The notes under the pieces are model-generated. The model worked only from the letters and a program-made list of their open reading frames with translations, was not told the origin of the DNA and ran no database searches. 13,756 nt of DNA from Gammaproteobacteria bacterium (lineage in GTDB: Bacteria > Gemmatimonadota > Gemmatimonadetes > Longimicrobiales > Gaopeijiaceae), in the NCBI GenBank assembly GCA_024638345.1, contig JAHEKL010000043.1, forward strand, positions 1-13,756. Reading direction: 5' to 3'. The translations under genes were made by a program, and so were the position numbers. Below are positions 1 through 7,460 of this stretch, piece after piece; positions within the stretch are counted from its first letter, which is position 1; the number at the start of each line of letters is the position of its first letter.

Positions 1-1020
1 CGCGGCCGTCACCTCGGTCTGCACCGCGGTTCTAATCATGAAGTCACCGCCGTCTCTTCGAAATGCGAACGACGACCGGGCTCCGTAGGTGAAGCCGTGC
101 TTCTCACGAAGACTCACATTCAGCCGGCTGGTGAAGGCGCCTCCGAGAACCGCATTGGAGACCCTGAGCGGAATCTCGTCCGGATGTCCGCGCCGGGGTG
201 CGGGCTGACCGATCCTCAGCTCCGATTGCACTGCTCCCGGCCGGTCTACGATCACCACGGATCTGGACTCGGGGCCTCGCGCTTTCGGGACCTCGCCGCG
301 AGTCCCATCGCCGGCGGACCAATCCAAGAACCGCTCCTGCGCGAGCGTGGCGACCTGGCCCTCGCTCAGGTCGCCCACCAGGACGAGTCCGCCCCCCGTC
401 GGGCTGTAGTACCTCGACGCGAAGGTCGCGCTATCGTCACGAACGATGGAGCTGATCGATTCCTCGCTCCCCGCCAATGGCCGTCCGTAGGGATGATCCG
501 GACCGAAGACCCTCCGATCCAGCTCGTCATCGGCGAGGCTGCCCGGATCCATCTTGCGCTGCCGAATCGATGCGAGTCGCTGTTGGCGGGTCGTCTCCAG
601 CTCGTCCTGCGGAAATACTGGAGTCCGGACGACCTCCGCCAGGAGATCGAGGACCTCGCCGACGCGCTCCGCCACACAGGTGAACCGAATCGTGGTCGCA
701 TCCCAGCTCGTCGACACTGCCAGGCCCGTCCCCAGCCTCTCGAGCTCCTCCGCCAACTCGCTGGCGGTCCGATCTTCCGTCCCACCATGGAGCGCGTCGC
801 CGGTGAGCACGGCGATTCCTTCTCGGCCTGTGGCCGTGCGCGACTCGCCTGCGTCGATCACGAGGCAAGCGCTGACCAAAGGCACCTGACCCCGGGACAT
901 CGAGAGGATCCGAAGTCCGTTCTCGAGCATGCCAGCTCGCAAGCCAGGCAGGTGGAAGGGCCGGATCGATCCTCCCGGAGGAGGCGCGGATCGGTCGACT
1001 GAGGACGAGGATTCGGTCAC
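1..1020 (-). CDS. M16 family peptidase, R/Y partner (non-catalytic) subunit, 3' partial
   Basis: I translated 340 codons in one open frame from a GTG at 1018-1020; the gene runs off the left edge. The protein has the M16 fold, but the usual HXXEH zinc motif is absent: the equivalent stretch at about residues 69-83 reads GIAVLTGDALHGGTEDR. It does keep the C-terminal-domain signature LREKHGFTYG (about 303-313), with Arg305 and Tyr312 as the R/Y pair that partner subunits contribute to the active site in two-component M16B proteases. The GTG overlaps the TGA of the upstream HXXEH subunit (GTGA), so the two are translationally coupled, which fits an obligate heterodimer. An alternative start at Met31 is less likely because of that coupling. 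No clear signal peptide is visible at the N-terminus, which is Ser/Pro/Gly-rich. About 80-100 residues are probably missing at the C-terminus, judging by usual M16B length. Confidence 0.93.
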   Translation of the reverse strand, partial: MTESSSSVDRSAPPPGGSIRPFHLPGLRAGMLENGLRILSMSRGQVPLVSACLVIDAGESRTATGREGIAVLTGDALHGGTEDRTASELAEELERLGTGLAVSTSWDATTIRFTCVAERVGEVLDLLAEVVRTPVFPQDELETTRQQRLASIRQRKMDPGSLADDELDRRVFGPDHPYGRPLAGSEESISSIVRDDSATFASRYYSPTGGGLVLVGDLSEGQVATLAQERFLDWSAGDGTRGEVPKARGPESRSVVIVDRPGAVQSELRIGQPAPRRGHPDEIPLRVSNAVLGGAFTSRLNVSLREKHGFTYGARSSFAFRRDGGDFMIRTAVQTEVTAA

Positions 1021-2312
1021 GGCTCGACCGGGGTAGGAACGTAGGTGAGAATCGCTCGATTGTCCTGCCCGAGACGCTTCCCTGCGAATCGTTCCACTTG
1101 CCTCGCCTGCACGGCTCTCAGTCGATCGATCTCGGTGTTCAACCGAGCGGCGTCTCCGAAGACCATCTGGTTCATGGAGAGCAGATCGGCTCTCGAGGCC
1201 AGGCGCTCGACTTGACGGAGCAGCCGGGTCTCGGTGCGTGCCACTGCACGCTCCACCTCTGGCTGGCCCACCTCGGACATGGCATCCATCTCCTCCTCGA
1301 GGGCCCGACCCAGCGACTCGAGGTCGGTCCCCGGGTGGCCCGTAGCCCAGATGATCAAGAAGCTGGTCCCGGTGGCGAGTGGGGCCGCGAACGCTGTCAC
1401 GTCCTTCGCGATTCGGCGCTCGCGGACCAGCCTTCGGTAGAGGCGCGAGGCCCTGCCGTCTCCGAGGACGGACGCAGCCACGTCGGCAGCGTAGAAGTCG
1501 GGATCCGTGAACGCAGGGATTCGACCAGCCAGATAGATGCGGGGGAGCGGGACTGCGTCTTCCACCTCCTCGCGAATCGTCCGACCGAGTACCGGATCGA
1601 TCTGGATGCGGCCTGGAATCGGGGGCGGAGGATCACCCGCCGGGATCTCGTCGAAGTATCGTCGCACACGAGACAGGGCGTCAGCCGGCTCGAAGTCGCC
1701 AGCAAGGGTCAGCACGGCGTTGTTCGGCCGGTAGTAGGTTAGTGAGAAGGATTCCACGTCCTCGAGCGCGGCCAAAGCGAGGTCCTCCATGGACCCGATC
1801 ACCGTATGGTGATAGGGGTGCTCTGGTGGATACAGCATCGCCTGCACTCGCTCGTGCCAGTCCCCGTAGGGCTGATTGTCGTAGGACTGCCGTCGCTCGT
1901 TCCGGACCACGTCCCTCTGGTTGTCCAGCTTTTCCTGGGTCATGGCCGGAAGGAGCCATCCCATCCGGTCCGCCTCCAGCCAGAGGGCAAGGTCCAGCTG
2001 ATGCGCCGGAAGGGTCTCGAAGTAGTTGGTCCGATCGAACCAGGTCGTCGCGTTCATCGACCCACCCGCGGTTTCCAGGAGCTCGAAGTGCTTTCCCTTG
2101 GGAACGTGGGCGGAACCCTGAAACATCATGTGCTCGAAAAGATGCGCGAACCCGGTCTTCCCGGGAGCTTCGTCTTTCGAGCCCACGCCGTACCAGACAT
2201 TCACTGCAACCACCGGAACGGCGGAGTCGGGCGCGAGAACGACGGTCAGACCATTCTCGAGGGTATGACGCTCGAGCTCGATCGAGAGGCGCGTGGATTC
2301 CTTACGGCCCAT
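1017..2312 (-). CDS. M16 family zinc metallopeptidase, catalytic subunit
   Basis: A 431-residue insulinase/pitrilysin-type protease of the short bacterial M16B class. The inverted zinc motif is visible as HLFEH (His57, Glu60 catalytic base, His61), and the distal zinc-ligand Glu is Glu139 in the segment RNERRQSYDN. The substrate-edge strand GGSMNATTWFDRTNYF (about 83-98) is also typical. The protein degrades peptides inside a closed two-domain chamber. The second half of the chamber is supplied here by the R/Y subunit encoded immediately downstream, with overlapping stop and start codons. No signal peptide is visible (it starts MGRKEST), so it may act in the cytosol, although relatives are often periplasmic. 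Only 3 nt separate it from the TPR gene upstream, and no good Shine-Dalgarno is present, so translation probably depends on coupling. Confidence 0.96.
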   Translation of the reverse strand: MGRKESTRLSIELERHTLENGLTVVLAPDSAVPVVAVNVWYGVGSKDEAPGKTGFAHLFEHMMFQGSAHVPKGKHFELLETAGGSMNATTWFDRTNYFETLPAHQLDLALWLEADRMGWLLPAMTQEKLDNQRDVVRNERRQSYDNQPYGDWHERVQAMLYPPEHPYHHTVIGSMEDLALAALEDVESFSLTYYRPNNAVLTLAGDFEPADALSRVRRYFDEIPAGDPPPPIPGRIQIDPVLGRTIREEVEDAVPLPRIYLAGRIPAFTDPDFYAADVAASVLGDGRASRLYRRLVRERRIAKDVTAFAAPLATGTSFLIIWATGHPGTDLESLGRALEEEMDAMSEVGQPEVERAVARTETRLLRQVERLASRADLLSMNQMVFGDAARLNTEIDRLRAVQARQVERFAGKRLGQDNRAILTYVPTPVEP

Positions 2313-2315
2313 CGG

Positions 2316-3197
2316 TCAGGGGCGCTGCATCAGACGTTCGCGAAACGACGATGGAGCCAACGTGTCCCGTAGCATCTCGAGGGCCGCTTCGGGTCCGTTC
2401 TCGATCTCCGTCTGAGTCTGATCGAGCAGAGTATGGTCTAGATCGCTCGCCGCGATTCGACCTCTTTCCAGCATCTCGAGAGCGCGTTCCTCCCATCCCT
2501 CCGCGCATAGAACCAGCGCGGCCAGAAGCTGTGCCTCGATGTCGTCGGGTCGGACTCTGGCGCCCTCGTCGAGCGCCCTGAGCGACTCCGAAAGGTCTCC
2601 GGATTGGAGGGCCGTGAGTCCGAGAAGGATGAGTCCCCATCCGTTTCCGGGATCCAGTTCGACCGACTGGGCGAAGCACCGATACGCGGCATCCAGATCG
2701 CCCATGAGCGAGTGAGCGACACCCATCTCGAGCTGGATCACCGGGTCCTCGGGGTCCAACTCGACTGCGCGGCTCAGCTCACTCAGCGCGTCCTCCAACA
2801 TGCCTTCGCGTGCCAGATAGGCGCCGTACCTCCATCGAGCCTCTGGAAGATCGGGGGCCAGAACGGCAGCTGTTCTCAGCGCAGCCTCCGCCGTCGGATC
2901 GTCGAAGGCGGCCACGGCAGTCCCAGCTATCGAGAGGAGTACCGGGTCTTCCGAACCGATCACCAAGGCTCGCTTGAACCGTTCGTAGGCAACACCCTTT
3001 AACCCCAGCTCCCGCTCCACAAGTCCCAACCAACAAAGCAAATAGGGCTGATCCGGCTCGTCTTCGAGTGCCCCTCTCAGGATCTCCGCGGCCCGACCCC
3101 AATCTCCGTACTCGGCGTAGAACAGCGCGCTTTGGAGAATCTCGGTCAGGGACTCCGACAGTGGACCGGAGGCGGAGCGCGAAAGTTCGTCGAGCAT
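2316..3197 (-). CDS. Tetratricopeptide-repeat protein
   Basis: A 293-residue protein made almost entirely of helical TPR units. Clear repeats lie at about residues 22-47, 52-84, 119-151, 153-185 and 187-219. The most regular ends in ALSELSRAVELDPEDP and the next in CFAQSVELDPGNG, with the typical G/A/Y/P spacing. There is no signal peptide or membrane segment, so a cytosolic scaffold is expected. TPR proteins bind partner peptides or proteins; the partner cannot be read from sequence. It sits 13 nt downstream of apgM and 3 nt upstream of the M16 protease gene, so it is inside the same operon, and assistance to one of those enzymes is a possibility. Start chosen at the first ATG after the apgM stop; the ribosome binding site is weak. 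The family call is secure and the specific role is unknown. Confidence 0.9.
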   Translation of the reverse strand: MLDELSRSASGPLSESLTEILQSALFYAEYGDWGRAAEILRGALEDEPDQPYLLCWLGLVERELGLKGVAYERFKRALVIGSEDPVLLSIAGTAVAAFDDPTAEAALRTAAVLAPDLPEARWRYGAYLAREGMLEDALSELSRAVELDPEDPVIQLEMGVAHSLMGDLDAAYRCFAQSVELDPGNGWGLILLGLTALQSGDLSESLRALDEGARVRPDDIEAQLLAALVLCAEGWEERALEMLERGRIAASDLDHTLLDQTQTEIENGPEAALEMLRDTLAPSSFRERLMQRP

Positions 3198-3210
3198 CGG
3201 CTCGGTCTCG

Positions 3211-4425
3211 TCAGGCTCCGAACTTCGCCAAGCGTCCGGCGTGCGCGAGCATGAGGCTCATCAGGTGCTTTCCCTCGAAGGCGCCGAGATCCCCACGCCG
3301 GCACTCTGCTTCCGAGAATGAGACACCGGTCGGACGCGCCGAGTCGGAAGCCAAGACGACCGGCACATGATGCCAAGAATGCACGCCCATCTTCGCGGGG
3401 GTCGAGTGATCACCGGTGACGGCGATCACGTTGGCTCCGAGCTCTACCAACCGAGGGATTCTTATGTCGATCGCCTCGATTGCGGCCACCTTGGCATCGA
3501 AGTCGCGGTCCTCGCCCCTGGCATCGGGCGCCTTGAAGTGAATGAAGTGGAACCCTGCCGTACCGAAGCAAGATGCCATCAGCTCCACAGCCTCCTCGTC
3601 GGAGGACGGTGCTCCCGGGATCTCCATGCCCACGAGTCTCGCCACTCCCCGATACATCGGATACCCCGCCACCGCCAGCCCCCCGAGCCCGAACCGCTCG
3701 CGCAGGGATGGGAAGCCCTCGTAGCGGGCGAATCCGCGAGCCAGGAGACCGGAGATGATCTCCTCTTGCCTAAGGAGATCACGTGCCTGCGTCAGGAAGC
3801 TGCGCATCAGATCGGCGGTCCGCTTCGAGCCCGGGCTCAGCGCTTCCGGAACGAGGGGCGGCACTCCCGTGGCCTGCGGGTCCGTGTCGGTGATGTCCGC
3901 ATCGAGGTCGGAACCCCGGAGTACGAGCACGACGCGATGCTCCTTCTCGTGCATGAGAAACATCTCCACGTCCCCGTCCAGTTCGACGCCCTCGCGAAGA
4001 CGCTCGACGATCCTGCGGCCTTCGGCATCCGAGGGTCGTCCCGCGCGCCGATCGGTGATCCGGTCTCGCTCGTCGAGGCTGGCGAGATTCAGGCGAACGG
4101 CGACGTCTCCGGAGGCGAGGTCGAAGCCGACTCCAAGAGCGCTCAGCGCACCACGCCCGATGAGGTACTGGGTGGGATCATACCCGAAGAGCGCGAGGTG
4201 ACCCGGACCGCTCCCGGGCGTCACGCCGGGAGCGACGGGCAGGAGCATACCGAGCGAACTCCGACTCGCCAGCTCGTCCAGGTTGGGTGTGCGAGCCACC
4301 TCGAGCTCGGTACCGCCGGTGGGGTCCATCGGTAGCCCACCGAGCCCGTCCATGACGATCAGCAGTATGGTGGTTTCAGCGTCTCGGATCGCGAGATCGT
4401 CGGGAAATTCCACTTGGTGTTCCAT
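3211..4425 (-). CDS. apgM: 2,3-bisphosphoglycerate-independent phosphoglycerate mutase, archaeal type (ApgM)
   Basis: A 404-residue alkaline-phosphatase-superfamily enzyme that interconverts 3-phosphoglycerate and 2-phosphoglycerate in glycolysis and gluconeogenesis without a 2,3-BPG cofactor. Diagnostic segments are VMDGLGG (metal ligand Asp26), TPGSGPGHLALFGYDP with the phosphoserine nucleophile Ser72, KAPDARGEDRDFDAK (about 299-312, metal-ligand Asp301), VTGDHSTP (Asp339, His340) and HSWHHVPV (His349, His352/353). Length matches the ApgM family (about 400 residues) and not the 510-residue GpmI. All expected metal ligands appear intact, so the enzyme should be active in the cytosol with Mn or other divalent metals. 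It lies 31 nt downstream of the AspA-like gene and 13 nt upstream of the TPR gene. Finding a glycolytic enzyme inside this otherwise peptide- and amide-oriented operon is unexpected. Confidence 0.95.
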   Translation of the reverse strand: MEHQVEFPDDLAIRDAETTILLIVMDGLGGLPMDPTGGTELEVARTPNLDELASRSSLGMLLPVAPGVTPGSGPGHLALFGYDPTQYLIGRGALSALGVGFDLASGDVAVRLNLASLDERDRITDRRAGRPSDAEGRRIVERLREGVELDGDVEMFLMHEKEHRVVLVLRGSDLDADITDTDPQATGVPPLVPEALSPGSKRTADLMRSFLTQARDLLRQEEIISGLLARGFARYEGFPSLRERFGLGGLAVAGYPMYRGVARLVGMEIPGAPSSDEEAVELMASCFGTAGFHFIHFKAPDARGEDRDFDAKVAAIEAIDIRIPRLVELGANVIAVTGDHSTPAKMGVHSWHHVPVVLASDSARPTGVSFSEAECRRGDLGAFEGKHLMSLMLAHAGRLAKFGA

Positions 4426-4456
4426 GAGGGGTGAGCGGGACGGTTCGAGAATATAC

Positions 4457-5392
4457 CTACTCGCGGCTTCGTTCGGTGCTCGGCTCCAGAGTTCCTTCGA
4501 TCACGGGCTCGATCTGTACCACTCGAGCCAGAAAGAAGCCGTCTCCACCCCTGGGTTGGTAAAGCGGCATGAGAAGTCTGCCGGCCTCGGGTGCTCGCAC
4601 CTCCACATCACGTTCCTTCGCGAGGAGCTCGCCCTTGCGGACCGATTGGAAGGACCGGAAGCCCGGAAGCATCCGGAAGGAGTGCTCCGGTCCCACCGGA
4701 TGACGATGAAACACCTCGACGGCTCGTGGAAATCCGTCCGCTGCCAACGTGAGAGCCGTGCGGGCGCCCGGGACCCTGGGATCGTCACTCTCAAGCAGAC
4801 CGATGGAATGGATCAGAAGCCAGACGGCGGAGCTGGCCATGACGATCGAGTCCGCACCGAGGTGACTTCCGGACTCGAAGCCCACGCTCACCCATCCCTG
4901 CCGATCCAAGTACTCCAGTAGGGTCCCCTGAATCTGATCGGATAGCCCGAGCACCAGAGGAACCGGAAGCACGCCCCCGAATCGCCTGTTTCCAAGCGTG
5001 TCTCCGATCACCGCGAAGGGCGGCGCGTTCCCCGATGTCGTGTGCAGGTCGATGATGTAGACCGGGCCCGAGCTGCGAGCGCGGATTTCGTCCAGGATCT
5101 CGAGGAGCTCCGCCTGCTCTCGCCCTTCGGTATCCGCGACTTCGGGGTCGAACCAGATCCGATTCAGGTCTCGCTCCAAGAACCGGACGTTCTCCTCCAG
5201 AGCCGGCCGGTTCCCCGTCAGCGCGATGAATCGGCCCCGGCTGAGACCCCCGCGACCCGAGTGTCTCAGCTCGCTGAGGACCGCTTCCAACGCTCTTACT
5301 CCTGCGGGCTCGTTCCCGTGCAGTCCACCCAGCCCTACGACCGTGGGACCCTCCCTCGGAGCCTCCACTGTGCCCAGTAGTCGCTCGATCAT
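4457..5392 (-). CDS. Succinylglutamate desuccinylase/aspartoacylase (AstE/AspA) family zinc amidohydrolase
   Basis: A 311-residue member of the M14-like carboxypeptidase fold that hydrolyses N-acyl amino acid or peptide amide bonds. Visible motifs are GGLHGNEPAG with zinc ligands His25 and Glu28, RDLNRIW (about 74-80, substrate-carboxylate arginine and DLNR), IDLHTTSGN with zinc ligand His117, and GFESGSH with the probable catalytic Glu173. The C-terminal part (about 245-295) looks like the small beta domain of AspA/AstE. The start is placed at the ATG at 5390-5392, because the reading frame further upstream overlaps the end of the preceding gene and yields low-quality sequence; a GTG 12 nt earlier (5402-5404) is possible. 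It follows the GCS2-CBS gene by 37 nt. The true substrate is unknown: it need not be succinylglutamate, since no arginine-catabolic (ast) gene is nearby. It may hydrolyse what the neighbouring ligase makes. Confidence 0.9.
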   Translation of the reverse strand: MIERLLGTVEAPREGPTVVGLGGLHGNEPAGVRALEAVLSELRHSGRGGLSRGRFIALTGNRPALEENVRFLERDLNRIWFDPEVADTEGREQAELLEILDEIRARSSGPVYIIDLHTTSGNAPPFAVIGDTLGNRRFGGVLPVPLVLGLSDQIQGTLLEYLDRQGWVSVGFESGSHLGADSIVMASSAVWLLIHSIGLLESDDPRVPGARTALTLAADGFPRAVEVFHRHPVGPEHSFRMLPGFRSFQSVRKGELLAKERDVEVRAPEAGRLLMPLYQPRGGDGFFLARVVQIEPVIEGTLEPSTERSRE

Positions 5393-5429
5393 GTCCGGCG
5401 GCACGAGCTCTGATCTAGAGTGGAACGAA

Positions 5430-7346
5430 TCATTCGCCCGGTAGGAACTCCTGGAGTAGGTCGTAGGCAATCGGCATGAAGTCACGGTCCGTGACGATCC
5501 CGACGAGTTTGCCTTCGTCCAGTACTGGCAGGCACGCGACGCCTCGATCACGCATCAGACGGATCGCCTCCAGCGTGGAAGTGGCGGGCGTCACGGTGAC
5601 CGGATCCCGACCCATGATCTCTTTCACAGGCGTGGATCCGGCAAGACTCAACTCGCTCTGGCCCCCGATGTACCGAAGGATCGAGCGATACGAGACGACC
5701 CCTACGAGCCGATGCTCCGCGTCCTCGACGGGAACGTGACGGATCCTCTCCCGGTCCATCACGAACGCCACGAGATCGACGGATTCGTCCTCGTTGACGG
5801 TCATGAGATGGGTGTGCATGTACTGCTCCACCCTGAGGTAGTTCTGAATGGCGCCCCCAGCTTCGGAGATGTTCGCGGGCTCCCACTCGTTCACGGGAAT
5901 ACCCTCCTTTTGCCTGTGAAACATGGCGGCGGTGAGGGCGGCCAGCCGGCCCGACCTCGTGCCCTTGCCCCGCATCGCGGCCAGTGATCGGTGGGCCCAT
6001 TCCGAGCCGGTCTGCCCCGATTTCACCCGCCGTTCGACGACGCCGAGGAATTGATCCGCGTCCCCAGGGTCGACTCCCGCGTCGGTCAGCCCGTCCCGAG
6101 CGAGTGGGAGGAGGGTGCCGAGGATGAGGCCCCGGACATCCACGATGTCGTCGTCAAACCAGCGGACTCCGGTGGCCAGGCCGCTCCGCGCCACGGCCAG
6201 GAAATTCGACCTTGCATCGCGAAAGTCCATGCGCTCGGACGGGTCGCCGAACTTCTCCGACGCTCCCAGAACCAGTCCGATCCAGAAGGCGGCGTTGGCC
6301 GTCTCATCGATCGTCGAGGGACCCGCCGGTAGCGCCCGGCACTCGATCCTGAGATGTGGCCGGCCTTCACTGATCCCGTAGCAGGGTCGGTTCCAGCGAT
6401 AGATCGTCGAGTTGTAGAGTTGCAAGGCATCCAGCGATGGAACCCGCCCGGCCTCTAATTCTTCGAACGGGTCCTGCTCCACCGGCCCGGCCATCAGCAC
6501 CTTGAACTGAGAGAGATCCTCTTCAAACAGCTCGGTCACCGAGTCCTTCACCCAGCGATTCCCGAATCGGACCCTGGTGCTCAGATCCCGCAAATACGGG
6601 GTGCCGGATCGGGTGTCCAGCGATTGCTGAAAGAGCGCAATCCGGGTCTCCGCCCAGAGCCGGCGCCCAAACAAGAGAGGTGAGTTCACAGACGCTGCGA
6701 GCACCGGGGCAATCATGAGCTGCGCCGTGTTGTAGAGACGTGGGAACTCCTCCACCCCCACCTGAAGGTGGACCTGGCAGCTCGCGTTACACGCCTCCAG
6801 CATGAGGGAGTCATGCTGGAGAATCAGCTCGTCGGCGCCCTCGATCTGGAGGTGGTACTCCCCGCCCCTCATGCGCGTGAGGGCTTCGTTGAGGGTGTAG
6901 TAACGCGGGATGGGCGTGATCTGCTCTAGGGTCAGATCCGACTTCGTCAAGGTCGGCAAGTTTCCCGCCAGCAGGACCCTGGCACCGTCCATGGCGGCCG
7001 CTTCCGCAACCTCGGTGATCGCCCGGTTCAGTGCCTGGTGGAGCTCCACCAGGCAGTGCCCGCGCAGCGGGATGGGATCGAGGTTCGCCTCCAGGTTGAA
7101 CAGTGCCAGCTCCGTGGTGAAGGGCGGTCCACCCAACCGGCCGAGGACCTCCATTGCGAGCAGCGCGGGACGCCAGTCCTTGCCGATGAGGAACATCTCC
7201 TGCTCGGCCCCTATGCGTCTCACACCCTCCTCGATCCAACCGTTCTGAAGCATCTCCTCCAGGGCTCTGAGGTCGGTGAGGATCGAGCTCGTGAAGGCCC
7301 TGAGCGCGGCCGGTCGCAGATCCGGGTGTTCGATCAGTTTTCCCAT
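5430..7346 (-). CDS. Glutamate-cysteine ligase-family (GCS2) carboxylate-amine ligase fused to a CBS-domain pair
   Basis: A 638-residue two-part protein. Residues about 40-400 are a GCS2-type amide ligase: RIGAEQEMFLI carries the paired acidic metal ligands (Glu48, Glu50), with NLEANLD (84-90), QVHLQVG (191-197) and HLRIECRALPAGPS (331-344). Such enzymes activate a glutamate gamma-carboxyl or similar carboxylate with ATP and join it to an amine. Residues about 405-505 form a helical linker. Residues about 509-560 and 573-625 are two CBS motifs (for example HLVGVVSYRS-like and KLVGIVTDRDF), a Bateman module that usually binds adenosine nucleotides and tunes enzyme activity. Start ATG at 7344-7346 has a good Shine-Dalgarno, GAGGTGGG at 7353-7360. 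It is the first gene of the six-gene operon. Whether the product is gamma-glutamylcysteine cannot be told; no gshB is in the window. Cytosolic. Confidence 0.93.
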   Translation of the reverse strand: MGKLIEHPDLRPAALRAFTSSILTDLRALEEMLQNGWIEEGVRRIGAEQEMFLIGKDWRPALLAMEVLGRLGGPPFTTELALFNLEANLDPIPLRGHCLVELHQALNRAITEVAEAAAMDGARVLLAGNLPTLTKSDLTLEQITPIPRYYTLNEALTRMRGGEYHLQIEGADELILQHDSLMLEACNASCQVHLQVGVEEFPRLYNTAQLMIAPVLAASVNSPLLFGRRLWAETRIALFQQSLDTRSGTPYLRDLSTRVRFGNRWVKDSVTELFEEDLSQFKVLMAGPVEQDPFEELEAGRVPSLDALQLYNSTIYRWNRPCYGISEGRPHLRIECRALPAGPSTIDETANAAFWIGLVLGASEKFGDPSERMDFRDARSNFLAVARSGLATGVRWFDDDIVDVRGLILGTLLPLARDGLTDAGVDPGDADQFLGVVERRVKSGQTGSEWAHRSLAAMRGKGTRSGRLAALTAAMFHRQKEGIPVNEWEPANISEAGGAIQNYLRVEQYMHTHLMTVNEDESVDLVAFVMDRERIRHVPVEDAEHRLVGVVSYRSILRYIGGQSELSLAGSTPVKEIMGRDPVTVTPATSTLEAIRLMRDRGVACLPVLDEGKLVGIVTDRDFMPIAYDLLQEFLPGE

Positions 7347-7352
7347 TCGTGG

Positions 7353-7360
7353 CCCACCTC
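7353..7360 (-). promoter_or_regulatory. Ribosome binding site of the GCS2-CBS gene
   Basis: The minus strand reads GAGGTGGG, 6 nt upstream of the ATG at 7344-7346. It supports that start and marks the likely first gene of the operon that extends to the left edge. Confidence 0.6.
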
Positions 7361-7390
7361 GATTGATCTCCCGGTGCCCTTGAACAACGA

Positions 7391-7422
7391 GAGCCGCCCC
7401 ATCCTGACGGAGAGAGCGGCTC
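7391..7422 (-). terminator. Terminator-like inverted repeat after the cupredoxin gene
   Basis: A 7-bp perfect stem (GAGCCGC at 7391-7397 with GCGGCTC at 7416-7422) encloses an 18-nt loop. On the minus strand the stem is followed by a weakly T-rich stretch (TCGTTGTTC). It lies 39 nt past the cupredoxin stop and 45 nt before the GCS2-CBS start, so it could separate the two units. The large loop and poor T-tract make it a weak or leaky terminator. Confidence 0.4.
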
Positions 7423-7460
7423 CCTAGGAACGACGGTCGATCCGTGCCGAGTCCCTGCGC

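Noticed and set aside
97..1002. Long plus-strand open frame (301 codons) over the M16 partner gene
   Set aside because: It is antisense to a clear M16 reading frame, has low-complexity Arg/Pro-rich content and shows no recognisable motif. Long antisense frames are expected in GC-rich DNA.
3367..4335. 322-codon plus-strand open frame over apgM
   Set aside because: It is the complement of a well-conserved ApgM; a shadow of GC-rich codon use.
4441..4456. GGTTCGAGAAT-like tRNA T-loop sequence
   Set aside because: No matching acceptor or anticodon stem is found around it; it is a short spacer between apgM and the AspA-like gene.
5393..5551. Upstream extension of the AspA-like gene
   Set aside because: The in-frame extension overlaps the CBS-coding end of the previous gene and translates to Ser/Arg-rich sequence unlike AspA N-termini, which begin near the beta strand before HGNE.
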